Part shown: piece by piece, positions 52,100 through 60,572 of the stretch
Layout: every line of letters starts with the position of its first letter
How positions within the stretch are numbered: position 1 is the stretch's first letter
NCBI RefSeq assembly: GCF_001695575.1
Contig: NZ_LUAX01000001.1
Coordinates: 1,550,001-1,614,000, forward strand
Direction of reading: 5' to 3'
DNA from: Vibrio europaeus
GTDB lineage: Bacteria > Pseudomonadota > Gammaproteobacteria > Enterobacterales > Vibrionaceae
DNA: 64,000 nucleotides
The notes under the pieces: generated by a model
What the model was told of the DNA's origin: nothing
Seen by the model: the letters and a program-made list of their open reading frames with translations, nothing else
Database searches by the model: none
Translations under genes and position numbers: made by a program

Positions 52100-53317
52100 T
52101 TATCCTTCAATAACTTTCATCAACAGAAGGCCATCGTATAGCGCTTGCTTGATTAAAGCAGCGCCGGGCATAGTTGCTTGCTTATAAAAACGAGACTCTA
52201 CTAGTTCTAAATCCTTGTGGTAAACCGGGAGGCACTGTTCTTCAATACAGGTTTGGACAGCAGGATAAAGGATATCTTTAGCCTGATTAATCGCACCGCC
52301 GATCAACACCTTCTCAGGGTTAAACAGGTTAATCACAATCGCAATTGCCGAACCAAGGTAACCGCCAAGCTTTTCAATCACATTGACTGCTAAAGGATCG
52401 CCATTTGCCGCAGCTTCACAAATATCTTCTACTGAAATTTCTTCAAATTCAGCCAGTGATGAGGCCTCACCCTGCGCAATGCGCTCAGCGACCTCATTTC
52501 GAATCGCTTGCGAACTGGCAACTGTTTCCAAACAACCTCGGTTACCGCAATGGCACCGCTTACCATTCGGGTCGATTTGGATATGCCCGAGTTCGCCAAT
52601 ATTACCGTGGCGACCTTGCAAAACGCGGCCATCAAGAATGATACCTGCACCTAAACCGTGGTGGATGGAGATCAGTACCGAGTTTTCGTTTTCTTGTGAG
52701 TGCCCAAATAGGCGCTCTGCTAATGCCCAAGCGCGCGTATCGTTAGCAATAAAGACCGGAAGCCCTGTCGCTTTATAGATCTCAGGGCCAAGGGGTAGGT
52801 TCTCGACATTGTAGTGAGGCATTTGCAGTACAACCCCACTTTCTGAGTTAACCAAGCCCGGCAGCGTAATCGCTATACTGGTCACGCGGTCAAGTTGCTC
52901 TGAGTAGGTTTGGAAAAACTCATCGATTTCATGCAATAGGCGGGCTAATACATCATCTTGGTCGACTTCATGAATATCAATCTTGGTATCAATCAGTACA
53001 TCACCACCAAGCTCGTGCAATGCAATCGTCAGATATCCGCGCCCCAGACGCATCGACAAAAACTGCCAACCTTCGTTATTAACCTGCAGACCGACAGCAG
53101 GACGACCACGACTGGTCGCTTCCTGAACCGTCGTTTCATGAATAAGGTGTGCCTCAATCAGCTCTCGGGTAATTTTAGTAATACTTGCAGGGGCAAGTTC
53201 ACTCTGCTTCGAGAGATCGATACGAGAAATTGGGCCTTTTTGATCAATGAGTTTATATACACGGCCAGCATTGACCTGCTTGATATGATCAATATGGCCA
53301 GGTTGAGCCATGTACAT
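52100..53317 (-). CDS. mlc: Glucose-responsive ROK repressor Mlc
   Basis: The protein has 405 residues; GGAG is placed six bases before the ATG at 53317. Winged-helix N-terminus QPGHIDHIKQVNAGRVYKLIDQKGPISRIDLSKQSELAPASITKITREL. ROK domain with LLGGA-type nucleotide loop (VLIGGAINQA) and the zinc motif GKRCHCGNRGCLET. It aligns along its length with E. coli Mlc. Mlc represses ptsG and other sugar genes and is sequestered by dephosphorylated PtsG. Both mlc and ptsG lie in this window, about 5 kb apart. Confidence 0.94.
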   Translation of the reverse strand: MYMAQPGHIDHIKQVNAGRVYKLIDQKGPISRIDLSKQSELAPASITKITRELIEAHLIHETTVQEATSRGRPAVGLQVNNEGWQFLSMRLGRGYLTIALHELGGDVLIDTKIDIHEVDQDDVLARLLHEIDEFFQTYSEQLDRVTSIAITLPGLVNSESGVVLQMPHYNVENLPLGPEIYKATGLPVFIANDTRAWALAERLFGHSQENENSVLISIHHGLGAGIILDGRVLQGRHGNIGELGHIQIDPNGKRCHCGNRGCLETVASSQAIRNEVAERIAQGEASSLAEFEEISVEDICEAAANGDPLAVNVIEKLGGYLGSAIAIVINLFNPEKVLIGGAINQAKDILYPAVQTCIEEQCLPVYHKDLELVESRFYKQATMPGAALIKQALYDGLLLMKVIEG

Positions 53318-53656
53318 GGAGTACTCCGAATATCAACAACCTGGTAATTTTTTTACTTTGCGAAGTAATTGTGAAGAGCTTTGATAGATTGCCGTGACAA
53401 GTGTCACGTATAAACATGTTTGTTTGTGTACCTAATCAAATAGCGAAGGATTTATCACAAATCCATTCCTATTTTTTTGCATAAATAAATATGTCTTCCA
53501 TCACCTTTTCAAAGGCGCACATAAGAATGTCATCTGAATTATCAGCACAGATGCTACGCCTGTATATACTTAATGCTAATGCATTTAGGAATGGAAACCG
53601 AATCATAGCTGCCGCACCTTATTTATCTAGCGGCAACATCAATCAAGGAGATCCGA
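53318..53656. other. Divergent control region of mlc and pykA
   Basis: 339 bp without a credible gene. It contains the 16-bp inverted repeat CGTGACA-AG-TGTCACG (53393-53408) and GGATTT...AAATCC (around 53450-53467). A 79-codon frame at 53491-53730 runs into pykA out of frame and is not supported by a ribosome site. AAGGAG at 53645-53650 belongs to pykA. Confidence 0.55.
53393..53408. promoter_or_regulatory. Inverted repeat upstream of mlc/pykA
   Basis: CGTGACA and TGTCACG are exact inverted arms separated by AG. It resembles a dimeric regulator site, but it does not match CRP (TGTGA-N6-TCACA) or Mlc consensus spacing. It lies 76 bp upstream of mlc. Confidence 0.5.
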
Positions 53657-55099
53657 ATGACCTCAATCCAAAGAAGAACAAAAATTGTCTCTACTCTTGG
53701 ACCTTCTACCGACAAACCTGGTGTACTTGAAGCAATTCTCGAAGCTGGCGTCAACGTGGTAAGAATGAACTTCTCTCACGGAACCGCTGATGATCACAGA
53801 GAACGTGCTACGAGAGTTCGAAACATCGCCGCCAAATTAGGCACTCATGTCGCCATTCTCGGCGATCTGCAAGGCCCGAAAATCCGCGTCTCTACGTTCA
53901 AAGAGGGCAAGGTTCAGCTTAGCATTGGCGATATATTCACCCTTGATAATAAACTCGAAGCCGGTCAAGGCGATAAAGATGCCGTCGGGCTCGACTATAA
54001 AGAACTACCTAACGATGTCTCTGCGGGCGATATATTGCTACTCGATGATGGCCGTGTTCAGCTTCAGGTCATGGGCGTTAACGAGTCGCAAGTAAGAACT
54101 AAGGTAATTATTGGTGGACCTTTGTCGAACAACAAAGGCATCAATAAAAAAGGCGGCGGCTTGTCTGCCGAAGCCCTGACCGAAAAAGATAAGAATGATA
54201 TTAAGCTCGCGGCTGAAATCAAAGTGGACTATCTGGCCGTCTCTTTCCCACGCAATGGCGAAGACATGAAATACGCGCGCAGATTAGCTACAGATGCCGG
54301 GCTACAAACGCGTTTGGTTGCAAAAGTAGAACGCGCAGAGACCGTAGAAAGCCAAGAGAACATTGACGACATTATTCTTGCCTCAGATTCCGTTATGGTT
54401 GCGCGTGGCGACTTAGGGGTAGAAATTGGTGACCCTGAACTTATTGGGGTGCAAAAACAGCTGATTCGCCGCGCTCGCGCCCTCAATCGAACTGTCATTA
54501 CCGCAACTCAGATGATGGAATCGATGATGGAAAACCCAATGCCGACTCGTGCAGAGGTTATGGATGTGGCCAACGCGGTATTAGACGGTACCGATGCCGT
54601 GATGCTTTCTGGCGAAACTGCAGCAGGCAAATACCCATTGGAAACAGTACGTTCTATGGCAGAAGTCTGCTTGGGCGCTGAAAAGATGTCGGCCGTTAAC
54701 CGCTCTGGTTATCGAATGGACTCCGTGTTTGAAACAGGCGAAGAAACCATAGCTATGTCGACCATGTTTGCCGCTAACCACATGCGTGGAGTGAAAGGGA
54801 TTGTCACTCTCACCGAATCAGGCCGTACAGCGCTAATGATGTCACGTTTGAGTTCAGGGCTACCTATCTTTGCCTTATCTCGTAATGAGAGCACACTGAA
54901 CCTCTCAGCGCTTTATAGAGGTGTTTTCCCTGTGTTCTTTGATGATAAGTCAGATATTGGGCTAGAAACTGCCGAAGCAGCGGTCGCCACACTCAAACAG
55001 CGTGGTCTGCTTGATGACGGCGATCTGGTGATCATCACCCAAGGGGACGTGATGGACGTCGTCGGCTCAACCAACTGTATGCGAATTCTTGCAGCGTAA
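53657..55099 (+). CDS. pykA: Pyruvate kinase II
   Basis: The protein has 480 residues. Motifs: [97 protein letters not shown]. It converts phosphoenolpyruvate and ADP to pyruvate and ATP. The start ATG 53657 has AAGGAG. The closeness in length and sequence to E. coli PykA and its position next to mlc match other vibrios. A bidirectional terminator follows. Confidence 0.96.
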   Translation: MTSIQRRTKIVSTLGPSTDKPGVLEAILEAGVNVVRMNFSHGTADDHRERATRVRNIAAKLGTHVAILGDLQGPKIRVSTFKEGKVQLSIGDIFTLDNKLEAGQGDKDAVGLDYKELPNDVSAGDILLLDDGRVQLQVMGVNESQVRTKVIIGGPLSNNKGINKKGGGLSAEALTEKDKNDIKLAAEIKVDYLAVSFPRNGEDMKYARRLATDAGLQTRLVAKVERAETVESQENIDDIILASDSVMVARGDLGVEIGDPELIGVQKQLIRRARALNRTVITATQMMESMMENPMPTRAEVMDVANAVLDGTDAVMLSGETAAGKYPLETVRSMAEVCLGAEKMSAVNRSGYRMDSVFETGEETIAMSTMFAANHMRGVKGIVTLTESGRTALMMSRLSSGLPIFALSRNESTLNLSALYRGVFPVFFDDKSDIGLETAEAAVATLKQRGLLDDGDLVIITQGDVMDVVGSTNCMRILAA

Positions 55100-55118
55100 G
55101 TTAAGGCCTCAAGACAAC

Positions 55119-55141
55119 AAAGGGAGCATTGTGCTCCCTTT
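55119..55141. terminator. Bidirectional terminator between pykA and patatin gene
   Basis: AAAGGGAGC / GCTCCCTTT stem with a five-base loop, placed at the convergent 3' ends. Confidence 0.8.
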
Positions 55142-56291
55142 AGCATTTTAGGGAGAAAGTGGATTTAGCAATACATTGGGAAAAGGTATCGACAAAACGA
55201 AAGCCTGCATCGAGCCCGATTTGATAATCATGGAGCAAATCCTCTCGTTCACTCATCAAAGAACTAGAACGCAAAGGTTGATCGGGTTTAATCTGGATGA
55301 TGAAACAATCATCCGGCGGTGAGTGCAAAAAGTCTTGAGTCAATGAGTAAGTCTGATAATGCACCATCAGCATATCTGCTAATCCCGAATCAAACTTATC
55401 TCCCAGCAGATGACTCAAGCGGTAAATATCATCAGCACCAAATAACCAGCGTCCACCGTTTAGGGCTTCTAAGTGCGTTTGTTCCGTTTTTTCCTGCCGA
55501 GACTTCTGCACTTGATCGCTAAAAAACGAACTCCAGTCTAGCTTCCACCGAGTTAACTTTTCTTGCCAGTGATCTTGGATCACATTGAATGAATCACGCA
55601 ACCACTCGACGGGAGGCTCTTGATTAACCTCAACCGTATCCGTCGTCAAATCCTCTCCCTCGGTTCGAATCACGACAATACAACGGGCTTCTTTGCGCCA
55701 TGCTTCCTGAACAGGGATCGAAGCAGAAACACCACCATCGACATACTCCCCATGAGCAAACTGTACAGGTTGATCGTACAAACGGGGGATCGCACAGGTA
55801 GCGATCAACACTTTTTTCCAGTCATCTTGCAACATCGGGAGGTAATGGTCAGATAGTCTATTGGTATCTGTGACTGCGGCATAAGCCTGACGATTAGCAA
55901 GTACTTTCTTACCCATATCAATATCAAGTCGATAGGGATAATCGCAGATCTTATCGAGTGCCCAGTCTAACCCCATGTATTTTTTATGTCGGATATAACG
56001 AAACAGATGGAAAAACTCTGGATCAGTGGTGAGGTCGAGAATGAAGGACTGCCCTATTCCTCTTTGGCGACAGAGAAACGCACACAAGTTAAGTGCACCT
56101 GCCGAAGTACCGTAGAAAGAGTGGAATGGGTCAAAATTAGAGAGAAGGAATGCATCAAGCACACCAGACGTAAAAATACCTCTTTGGCCGCCCCCTTGAG
56201 CAACCAATGCATTTTTACCGCCGGTGTACTTTTTTAGTCGTTGAGCATCAAGTTGTACAGCAGCGTTGGTAATAACACCGCAATTCTTCAT
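55140..56291 (-). CDS. Patatin-like phospholipase (YjjU type)
   Basis: The protein has 383 residues from ATG 56291; a TTG at 56327 would overlap the upstream miniprotein. Patatin motifs: ALVAQGGGQRGIFTSGVLDAFLL (oxyanion loop), FYGTSAGALNL (nucleophile Ser in GTSAG) and VDGGVSASIPV (catalytic Asp). It resembles YjjU-type patatins of gamma-proteobacteria, predicted lipid acyl hydrolases. It has no signal peptide, so it is likely cytosolic or membrane-associated. It starts eight bases after the stop of the YnhF-like gene. Confidence 0.9.
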   Translation of the reverse strand: MKNCGVITNAAVQLDAQRLKKYTGGKNALVAQGGGQRGIFTSGVLDAFLLSNFDPFHSFYGTSAGALNLCAFLCRQRGIGQSFILDLTTDPEFFHLFRYIRHKKYMGLDWALDKICDYPYRLDIDMGKKVLANRQAYAAVTDTNRLSDHYLPMLQDDWKKVLIATCAIPRLYDQPVQFAHGEYVDGGVSASIPVQEAWRKEARCIVVIRTEGEDLTTDTVEVNQEPPVEWLRDSFNVIQDHWQEKLTRWKLDWSSFFSDQVQKSRQEKTEQTHLEALNGGRWLFGADDIYRLSHLLGDKFDSGLADMLMVHYQTYSLTQDFLHSPPDDCFIIQIKPDQPLRSSSLMSEREDLLHDYQIGLDAGFRFVDTFSQCIAKSTFSLKC

Positions 56292-56298
56292 TGATAGG

Positions 56299-56391
56299 CT
56301 ACGCAGTTGTAATTGCTGTAATGCCAAAACCTAGTAAAACAGCGAAGATAACAGCCGTAATCACTAGCGCAAATTTTAGATTGTGTTCCAT
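56299..56391 (-). CDS. ynhF: YnhF-like 30-residue membrane protein
   Basis: The protein begins MEHNLKFALVITAVIFAVLL and ends GFGITAITTA. It has a perfect ribosome site (GGAGGT) six bases upstream. The pattern (short polar head with DLKF/NLKF, one helix, Thr/Ala-rich end) matches E. coli YnhF, MSTDLKFSLVTTIIVLGLIV. YnhF is a formyl-retaining inner-membrane miniprotein of unknown role. It forms a likely two-gene operon with the patatin gene. Confidence 0.82.
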   Translation of the reverse strand: MEHNLKFALVITAVIFAVLLGFGITAITTA

Positions 56392-56524
56392 AGACACCTC
56401 CTTATTGTGTAACAAAGTAATAACATCCTTGTGAGATATCTTCAATTAATACCTATTTTCCGTGCGGAATTATGGCGTTAGCGTCACAATTAGTAGCATA
56501 TGGTTACCAAATGAAGGATATAAA

Positions 56525-57118
56525 ATGAACGCATCGAAGCATATATCTTTAACGTTAGCTTTATCGGCCATTAGCACTACGGCAGTTGCCGAGGTTTATC
56601 TCACTCCTTGGGTTGGCTACACAGCTGGCGGTAGCGTTGAAAACCAAAATCAACAAGAGCTCGACCTGAAAGGCTCTGAGAGTTTCACACTATCGGTTGA
56701 AACCGACTTTGATACTGGGCGACTTGGCTTATTCTACTCAATACAAAGCACTGACGTAGAAAACACCAATGCGAGTAGCAGCATCCATTACTTACACTTT
56801 CAGAGTAGTGTCTATTACCCCATCGAAGATAAGTTTTCTTCTTACATAGGAATTGGGTTGGGAGGATCATATATCGATGCAGATTGGGTCGATAAGGAGC
56901 TAGGATTTTCAGCCAGTATCTTTGGCGGTTTTGAATACAAGTTTTCCGATACGGTCGCGCTCAACACTCAACTGCGTTGGTTGGGAACGGTCGTTGATAA
57001 TGACACCAGCGGGGTATGTAACTTGCCAACGACTGGCGAGGGTTCGTGTGTCATCAAATTTAAAACCGATTGGATGAATCAGTTTTCAGCAAACCTAGGT
57101 TTAACCGTCCGTTTTTGA
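56525..57118 (+). CDS. Outer-membrane beta-barrel protein (OmpW-like size)
   Basis: The protein has 197 residues from ATG 56525 with AAGGA upstream. The signal peptide ISLTLALSAISTTAVAEVYL is followed by alternating strands: TPWVGYTAGGSVEN, SESFTLSVETDFDTGRLGLFYS, FSSYIGIGLGGSYID, ASIFGGFEYKFSDTVALNTQLRWLG, and a terminal FSANLGLTVRF ending in Phe, the outer-membrane sorting signal. A Cys pair (CNLPTTGEGSC) lies in a loop. Probably an eight-stranded outer-membrane barrel; no specific function is seen. Confidence 0.82.
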   Translation: MNASKHISLTLALSAISTTAVAEVYLTPWVGYTAGGSVENQNQQELDLKGSESFTLSVETDFDTGRLGLFYSIQSTDVENTNASSSIHYLHFQSSVYYPIEDKFSSYIGIGLGGSYIDADWVDKELGFSASIFGGFEYKFSDTVALNTQLRWLGTVVDNDTSGVCNLPTTGEGSCVIKFKTDWMNQFSANLGLTVRF

Positions 57119-57161
57119 GTCTCCTCTGCTCAGACCGTTAAACCTACGCTTGTTTGAATAC

Positions 57162-57584
57162 TTAGAACGAATATTTCACACCAAGTGCACCACCAATTTG
57201 CAGCTCTGGGCCACCATATAGGTTTAGCTCTGGGTGCACTTGACCGTACATATTCCAGCCTTTGCTCAAGTTCCAATTCAATCCTAGAGGGACGCGAGCA
57301 CCAAACTCTTTACCATCCCACTCACTCCAGGCACCAGCACCAACATACCAAGTCACAGGGGTATTAGCATCGAACTCGCCGCGAGCAAGAATGTAATCAA
57401 ATGCACCTCCGTCATTACCTGCAATAAAGCGGTACTGGTTATCTAGCTCTACAACAACGCTCAAACCTTGGTCCAATGCCATTCCTAGCGACAAGTCTGT
57501 TGATTTAGGCTCTTCTGCCGCTACAGCAACACCACTCGCCACCGCTAAAACGCCAACCAAACCAGAGATTCCATATTTCTTCAT
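57162..57584 (-). CDS. Small outer-membrane-type protein, unknown
   Basis: The protein has 140 residues from ATG 57584; the frame opens 36 bases earlier. The signal peptide YGISGLVGVLAVASGVAVAAEEP is followed by strand-like segments LSLGMALDQGLSVVVELDNQYRFIAG and AFDYILARGEFDANTPVTWYVGAGAWSEWDGKEFGARVPLGLNW. A C-terminal LNLYGGPELQIGGALGVKYSF ends in Phe. It looks like a short barrel or periplasmic protein of a Vibrio-type family. It is convergent with the larger barrel gene. Confidence 0.8.
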   Translation of the reverse strand: MKKYGISGLVGVLAVASGVAVAAEEPKSTDLSLGMALDQGLSVVVELDNQYRFIAGNDGGAFDYILARGEFDANTPVTWYVGAGAWSEWDGKEFGARVPLGLNWNLSKGWNMYGQVHPELNLYGGPELQIGGALGVKYSF

Positions 57585-57680
57585 GCTAATGCCATCTAAT
57601 ACAAATAAAACAGCGTGCAATTGTCCGGTTCTGTAAGAAAGAGATGTCAGAGAAAGGTGAGGATCAGGAAAAATAAGAGA

Positions 57681-57739
57681 ACTGGATAACTGGATAACTG
57701 GATAACTGGATAACTGGATAACTGGATAACTGGATAACT
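57681..57739. repeat. Tandem 8-bp repeat, seven copies
   Basis: Seven perfect consecutive copies of ACTGGATA followed by a partial ACT. The unit is not a multiple of three and lies in non-coding DNA about 100 bp upstream of the small envelope gene (minus strand). Copy number could vary by slippage and change promoter spacing. Confidence 0.93.
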
Positions 57740-57776
57740 AAAGTTGCTCCAATGGAGTTAAGTGGTCAACTCTCAT

Positions 57777-57877
57777 TTTCCAGAAGGGCGAAGCCCGATC
57801 CCGCTTTCCAGCAGCGTAGCGATCCGGCTTTCCCGGAGGGCGCAGCCCGTTCCATAAGCGAAGCGCTCCCGTTCCAA
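57777..57877. repeat. Cluster of short hairpin units between ptsG terminator and tandem array
   Basis: Four related units of roughly 24-27 bp, each beginning (C)TTTCC and ending GATCC or GTTCC, with a tiny GC-rich hairpin inside: GGGCGAAGCCC, GCGTAGC, GGGCGCAGCCC and AGCGAAGCGCT. It looks like a mosaic REP-like array of the sort common between Vibrio genes. Confidence 0.75.
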
Positions 57878-57881
57878 AAAC

Positions 57882-57905
57882 AAAAAGGAGGCCGAAGCCT
57901 CCTTT
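57882..57905 (-). terminator. Intrinsic terminator of ptsG
   Basis: AAAGGAGGC / GCCTCCTTT stem with short CGAA loop; on the minus strand it ends in a TTTTT run. Confidence 0.88.
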
Positions 57906-57930
57906 ATCAAACTAGATGAGTCAGTGGGAA

Positions 57931-59361
57931 TTAACCGTGGTTACGGATCCACTCATCCATTTCTGTTTTCAGGTTGTCAGACTTAGTACCGAAGATAGCC
58001 TGAACACCACCTGCAACAACTACTACGCCTGCTGCGCCTAGCTGTTTTAGTTTGTCTTGGTCAACAGCTTCTGTATCAGCAACTGCTACACGCAGACGAG
58101 TGATACATGCGTCTAGGCCTGTGATGTTTGCTTTGCCGCCGAATGCTGCAACAAGCTCACCTGCCATATCTGAACCAGCAGCAACAACTGCTTCTTCAGA
58201 CTCGTCTTCACGACCAGGAGTCTTAAGGTCCATTGCTTTGATTACAGCGCGGAATACTACGTAGTAGATTGCAGCGTAAACAAGACCAACAGCGACCATT
58301 AGACCCATTTTCTGAGAGTTACCAGACAGCACTAGGAAGTCGATTAGACCGTGCGAGAACGAAGTACCGTGTACAAAACCTAAAGTGTTAGCAACAACAT
58401 ATGCAGAACCCGCTAGTAGAGCGTGGATACCGTATAGTAAAGGAGCAACGAATAGGAATGAGAATTCGATTGGCTCAGTGATACCTGTTAGGAATGAAGT
58501 CAGTGCAGCAGAAGCCATGATACCCATTACTTTCGCGCGGTTCTCTGGTTTAGCAGAGTGAGCGATAGCGATAGCAGCAGCTGGTAGACCGAACATCTTA
58601 AACATGTAACCACCCGCTAGCTGACCGAAGCCATTACCAGCCGCACGAGATGCTTCATCAGCAACTAGGTAACAAGTTAGTACGCCGTTTTGAGTTTCGC
58701 CTGCAGCGTTAACACAAGTACCTGCTTCGAAGAAGAATGGTACGTTCCATACGTGGTGTAGACCGAATGGAATTAGAGAACGCTCGACGATACCGTAGAT
58801 ACCGAATGCAACTTGTGGGTTCTGGTGAGCAGCCCAATCAGAGAAAGATGCAATCGCGCCGCCAATTGGTGGCCAAACGATAGAAAGAACGATACCAAGA
58901 CCAATAGCAGTGAAACCAGTGATGATTGGCACAGCACGCTTACCAGCGAAGAAACCAAGGTATTCTGGAAGTTGGATTTTGAAGAAACGGTTGAATGCCC
59001 AAGCAGCAACACCACCAACAAGGATACCACCTAGTACACCTGTGTCGATTTTTTCAACGCCCATAACACCAGCCATAACGCCTAGTGTTGCTGTCATGAT
59101 GCCGTAACCAACGATAGCTGCAAGACCTGCTACACCATCATTGTTAGTAAAACCAAGTGCAACACCCACAGCAAATAGCAGTGCCATTTGACCGAATACT
59201 GAACCACCCGCTTGTTCCATTAGGTTCGAAACGATCTCTGGAATGAAGCTTAGGTCGGCAGCACCGACACCTAGTAAAATACCTGCAACTGGTAGAACCG
59301 ATACTGGTAGCATCAGAGCTTTACCAACTTTTTGCAGGTTAGCAAAAAGATTCTTAAACAT
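57931..59361 (-). CDS. ptsG: Glucose-specific PTS EIICB
   Basis: The protein has 476 residues, one less than E. coli PtsG. The EIIC domain starts [33 protein letters not shown] and contains [17 protein letters not shown] and [28 protein letters not shown] linker LKTPGREDE leads to EIIB with the phospho-Cys in [12 protein letters not shown] (residue 419). It takes up glucose and phosphorylates it to glucose-6-phosphate, with EIIA-Glc provided by crr elsewhere. The ribosome site AGGAG is good. Mlc control is expected. Confidence 0.95.
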   Translation of the reverse strand: MFKNLFANLQKVGKALMLPVSVLPVAGILLGVGAADLSFIPEIVSNLMEQAGGSVFGQMALLFAVGVALGFTNNDGVAGLAAIVGYGIMTATLGVMAGVMGVEKIDTGVLGGILVGGVAAWAFNRFFKIQLPEYLGFFAGKRAVPIITGFTAIGLGIVLSIVWPPIGGAIASFSDWAAHQNPQVAFGIYGIVERSLIPFGLHHVWNVPFFFEAGTCVNAAGETQNGVLTCYLVADEASRAAGNGFGQLAGGYMFKMFGLPAAAIAIAHSAKPENRAKVMGIMASAALTSFLTGITEPIEFSFLFVAPLLYGIHALLAGSAYVVANTLGFVHGTSFSHGLIDFLVLSGNSQKMGLMVAVGLVYAAIYYVVFRAVIKAMDLKTPGREDESEEAVVAAGSDMAGELVAAFGGKANITGLDACITRLRVAVADTEAVDQDKLKQLGAAGVVVVAGGVQAIFGTKSDNLKTEMDEWIRNHG

Positions 59362-59762
59362 GTTTATGCTCCTGAAAAGTTATAAGAATTATTGGGCTCT
59401 AACGGCACACCCCCGTAGCCTTAAATGTTAGCACCCAGAAAAAATGTAACCACTTATGTCACTATATTTTCTGCCTCTAAATATATCTTGTTGGTGATCA
59501 ATCTTTCTACCGAGTTACGAAATTTAGTTTCAAACTAATAGCTAGATCACAATCAAAATCGCTGTCTGAAATGCATTTAAATTCTTCAACACACTGTTTT
59601 TATTGATAATATTAAATCTATCGATTAATTTTGATGGGTAAATAAAATAGATACAGTTGTTATTTTATGTAACAAAATTACATCGGCACTTTTTCAGCTC
59701 TCAACTTCAACATTTTTAGTAAACAATGGCCAAAAAACGTTTGCCTGTGATATTGATTACAA
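59362..59762. other. Long upstream region of ptsG
   Basis: About 400 bp, AT-rich, without credible ORF. Two possible sites: TGTGA-TATTGA-TTACA at 59746-59761 (nine of ten CRP consensus positions) and the inverted repeat AATAAAAT...ATTTTAT at 59641-59668. The distance to the ptsG ATG (about 280-385 bp) is large, so these may instead mark a distal promoter or an unannotated small RNA. Confidence 0.4.
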
Positions 59763-59788
59763 AAAAAAGGAGCCGAAGCTCCTTTTTT
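59763..59788 (-). terminator. Intrinsic terminator of the pabC-tatD operon
   Basis: AAAAAAGGAGC / GCTCCTTTTTT stem with CGAA loop, directly beyond the tatD stop on the minus strand. Confidence 0.9.
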
Positions 59789-59804
59789 ATCCAAAACTCA
59801 TTTT

Positions 59805-60572
59805 CTATCTCAAAAAAAGATTTCTGAAGTTTTCGCTAGTCTTTTCGCCAACTTCGCCCAAAGAACGCCCTTTAAGCTGCGCTATGTAGGCGGCAACCTC
59901 GACAACATACGCAGGTTGGTTCTGTTTTCCGCGGTGAGGCACTGGTGCAAGATAAGGCGAGTCGGTTTCAATAAGCAGTCTTTCAAGCGGCAGTGCTTTC
60001 ACCACCTCTTTCAGTTCAGTTGCTTGTCTAAAGGTGACAATCCCTGAAATTGAGATATAGAACCCAAGATCCATTGCCGCTTCAGCAAACGCTAAGTCCT
60101 CTGTAAAACAATGGATCACGCCGCCGCATTGTTCAGCATTGCCATTTTTTAAAATATCTAGCGTATCTTGTCGCGCATTGCGCGTATGTATAATCAGTGG
60201 CTTGTTCAACTTAACCGCCAATTCGACTTGTTGCTCAAACCTCAGTTTTTGCAGTTCCGCCGTTTCTGGCTGGTAGTGGTAATCGAGGCCAGTTTCACCA
60301 ATCGCCACTACTTTCGGATTTGATGCGTACTCGTGTAAGCGATCGAGAGCGAAATCACTCTCCACGTCTAGTGGATGGACACCGCAGGAGGCGTAAATGT
60401 TGTCATAAGGTTCGATCATTTCCAGCATGTTAGGAAATGAGTCTAGGGTCACGCCGACCGAGAGCAACTCCGAGACATTGGCTGCTTTGGCTTTAGCAAC
60501 CACATCTTCTATACCTTGATGAAGCTCTTGATAGTCTAATTTGTCCAGATGACAGTGAGAATCTACAAACAT
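59805..60572 (-). CDS. TatD-family metal-dependent hydrolase (YcfH type)
   Basis: The protein has 255 residues. TatD motifs: MFVDSHCHLDKLDY, SCGVHPLDVES, AIGETGLDYHYQPET, PLIIHTRNARQDT, GGVIHCFTEDLAFAEAAMDLGFYISISGIVTF and LIETDSPYLAPVPHRGKQNQP. The chromosomal position after holB and tmk identifies the YcfH paralogue. Members are metal-dependent nucleases or hydrolases of uncertain physiological substrate. The start overlaps the holB stop by 10 bases. Confidence 0.93.
   Translation of the reverse strand: MFVDSHCHLDKLDYQELHQGIEDVVAKAKAANVSELLSVGVTLDSFPNMLEMIEPYDNIYASCGVHPLDVESDFALDRLHEYASNPKVVAIGETGLDYHYQPETAELQKLRFEQQVELAVKLNKPLIIHTRNARQDTLDILKNGNAEQCGGVIHCFTEDLAFAEAAMDLGFYISISGIVTFRQATELKEVVKALPLERLLIETDSPYLAPVPHRGKQNQPAYVVEVAAYIAQLKGRSLGEVGEKTSENFRNLFLR

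Noticed and set aside
53491..53730. 79-codon frame in the pykA leader
   Set aside because: Runs out of frame into pykA and lacks a ribosome site; pykA itself has AAGGAG at its ATG.
57681..57739. CRISPR-like array
   Set aside because: Units are 8 bp and contiguous without spacers; it is a simple tandem repeat.
59641..59668. Mlc/NagC operator upstream of ptsG
   Set aside because: Arms read AATAAAAT...ATTTTAT, the opposite polarity to the usual TTATTTT...AAAATAA site, and it is too far from the start; kept only as a weak inverted repeat.
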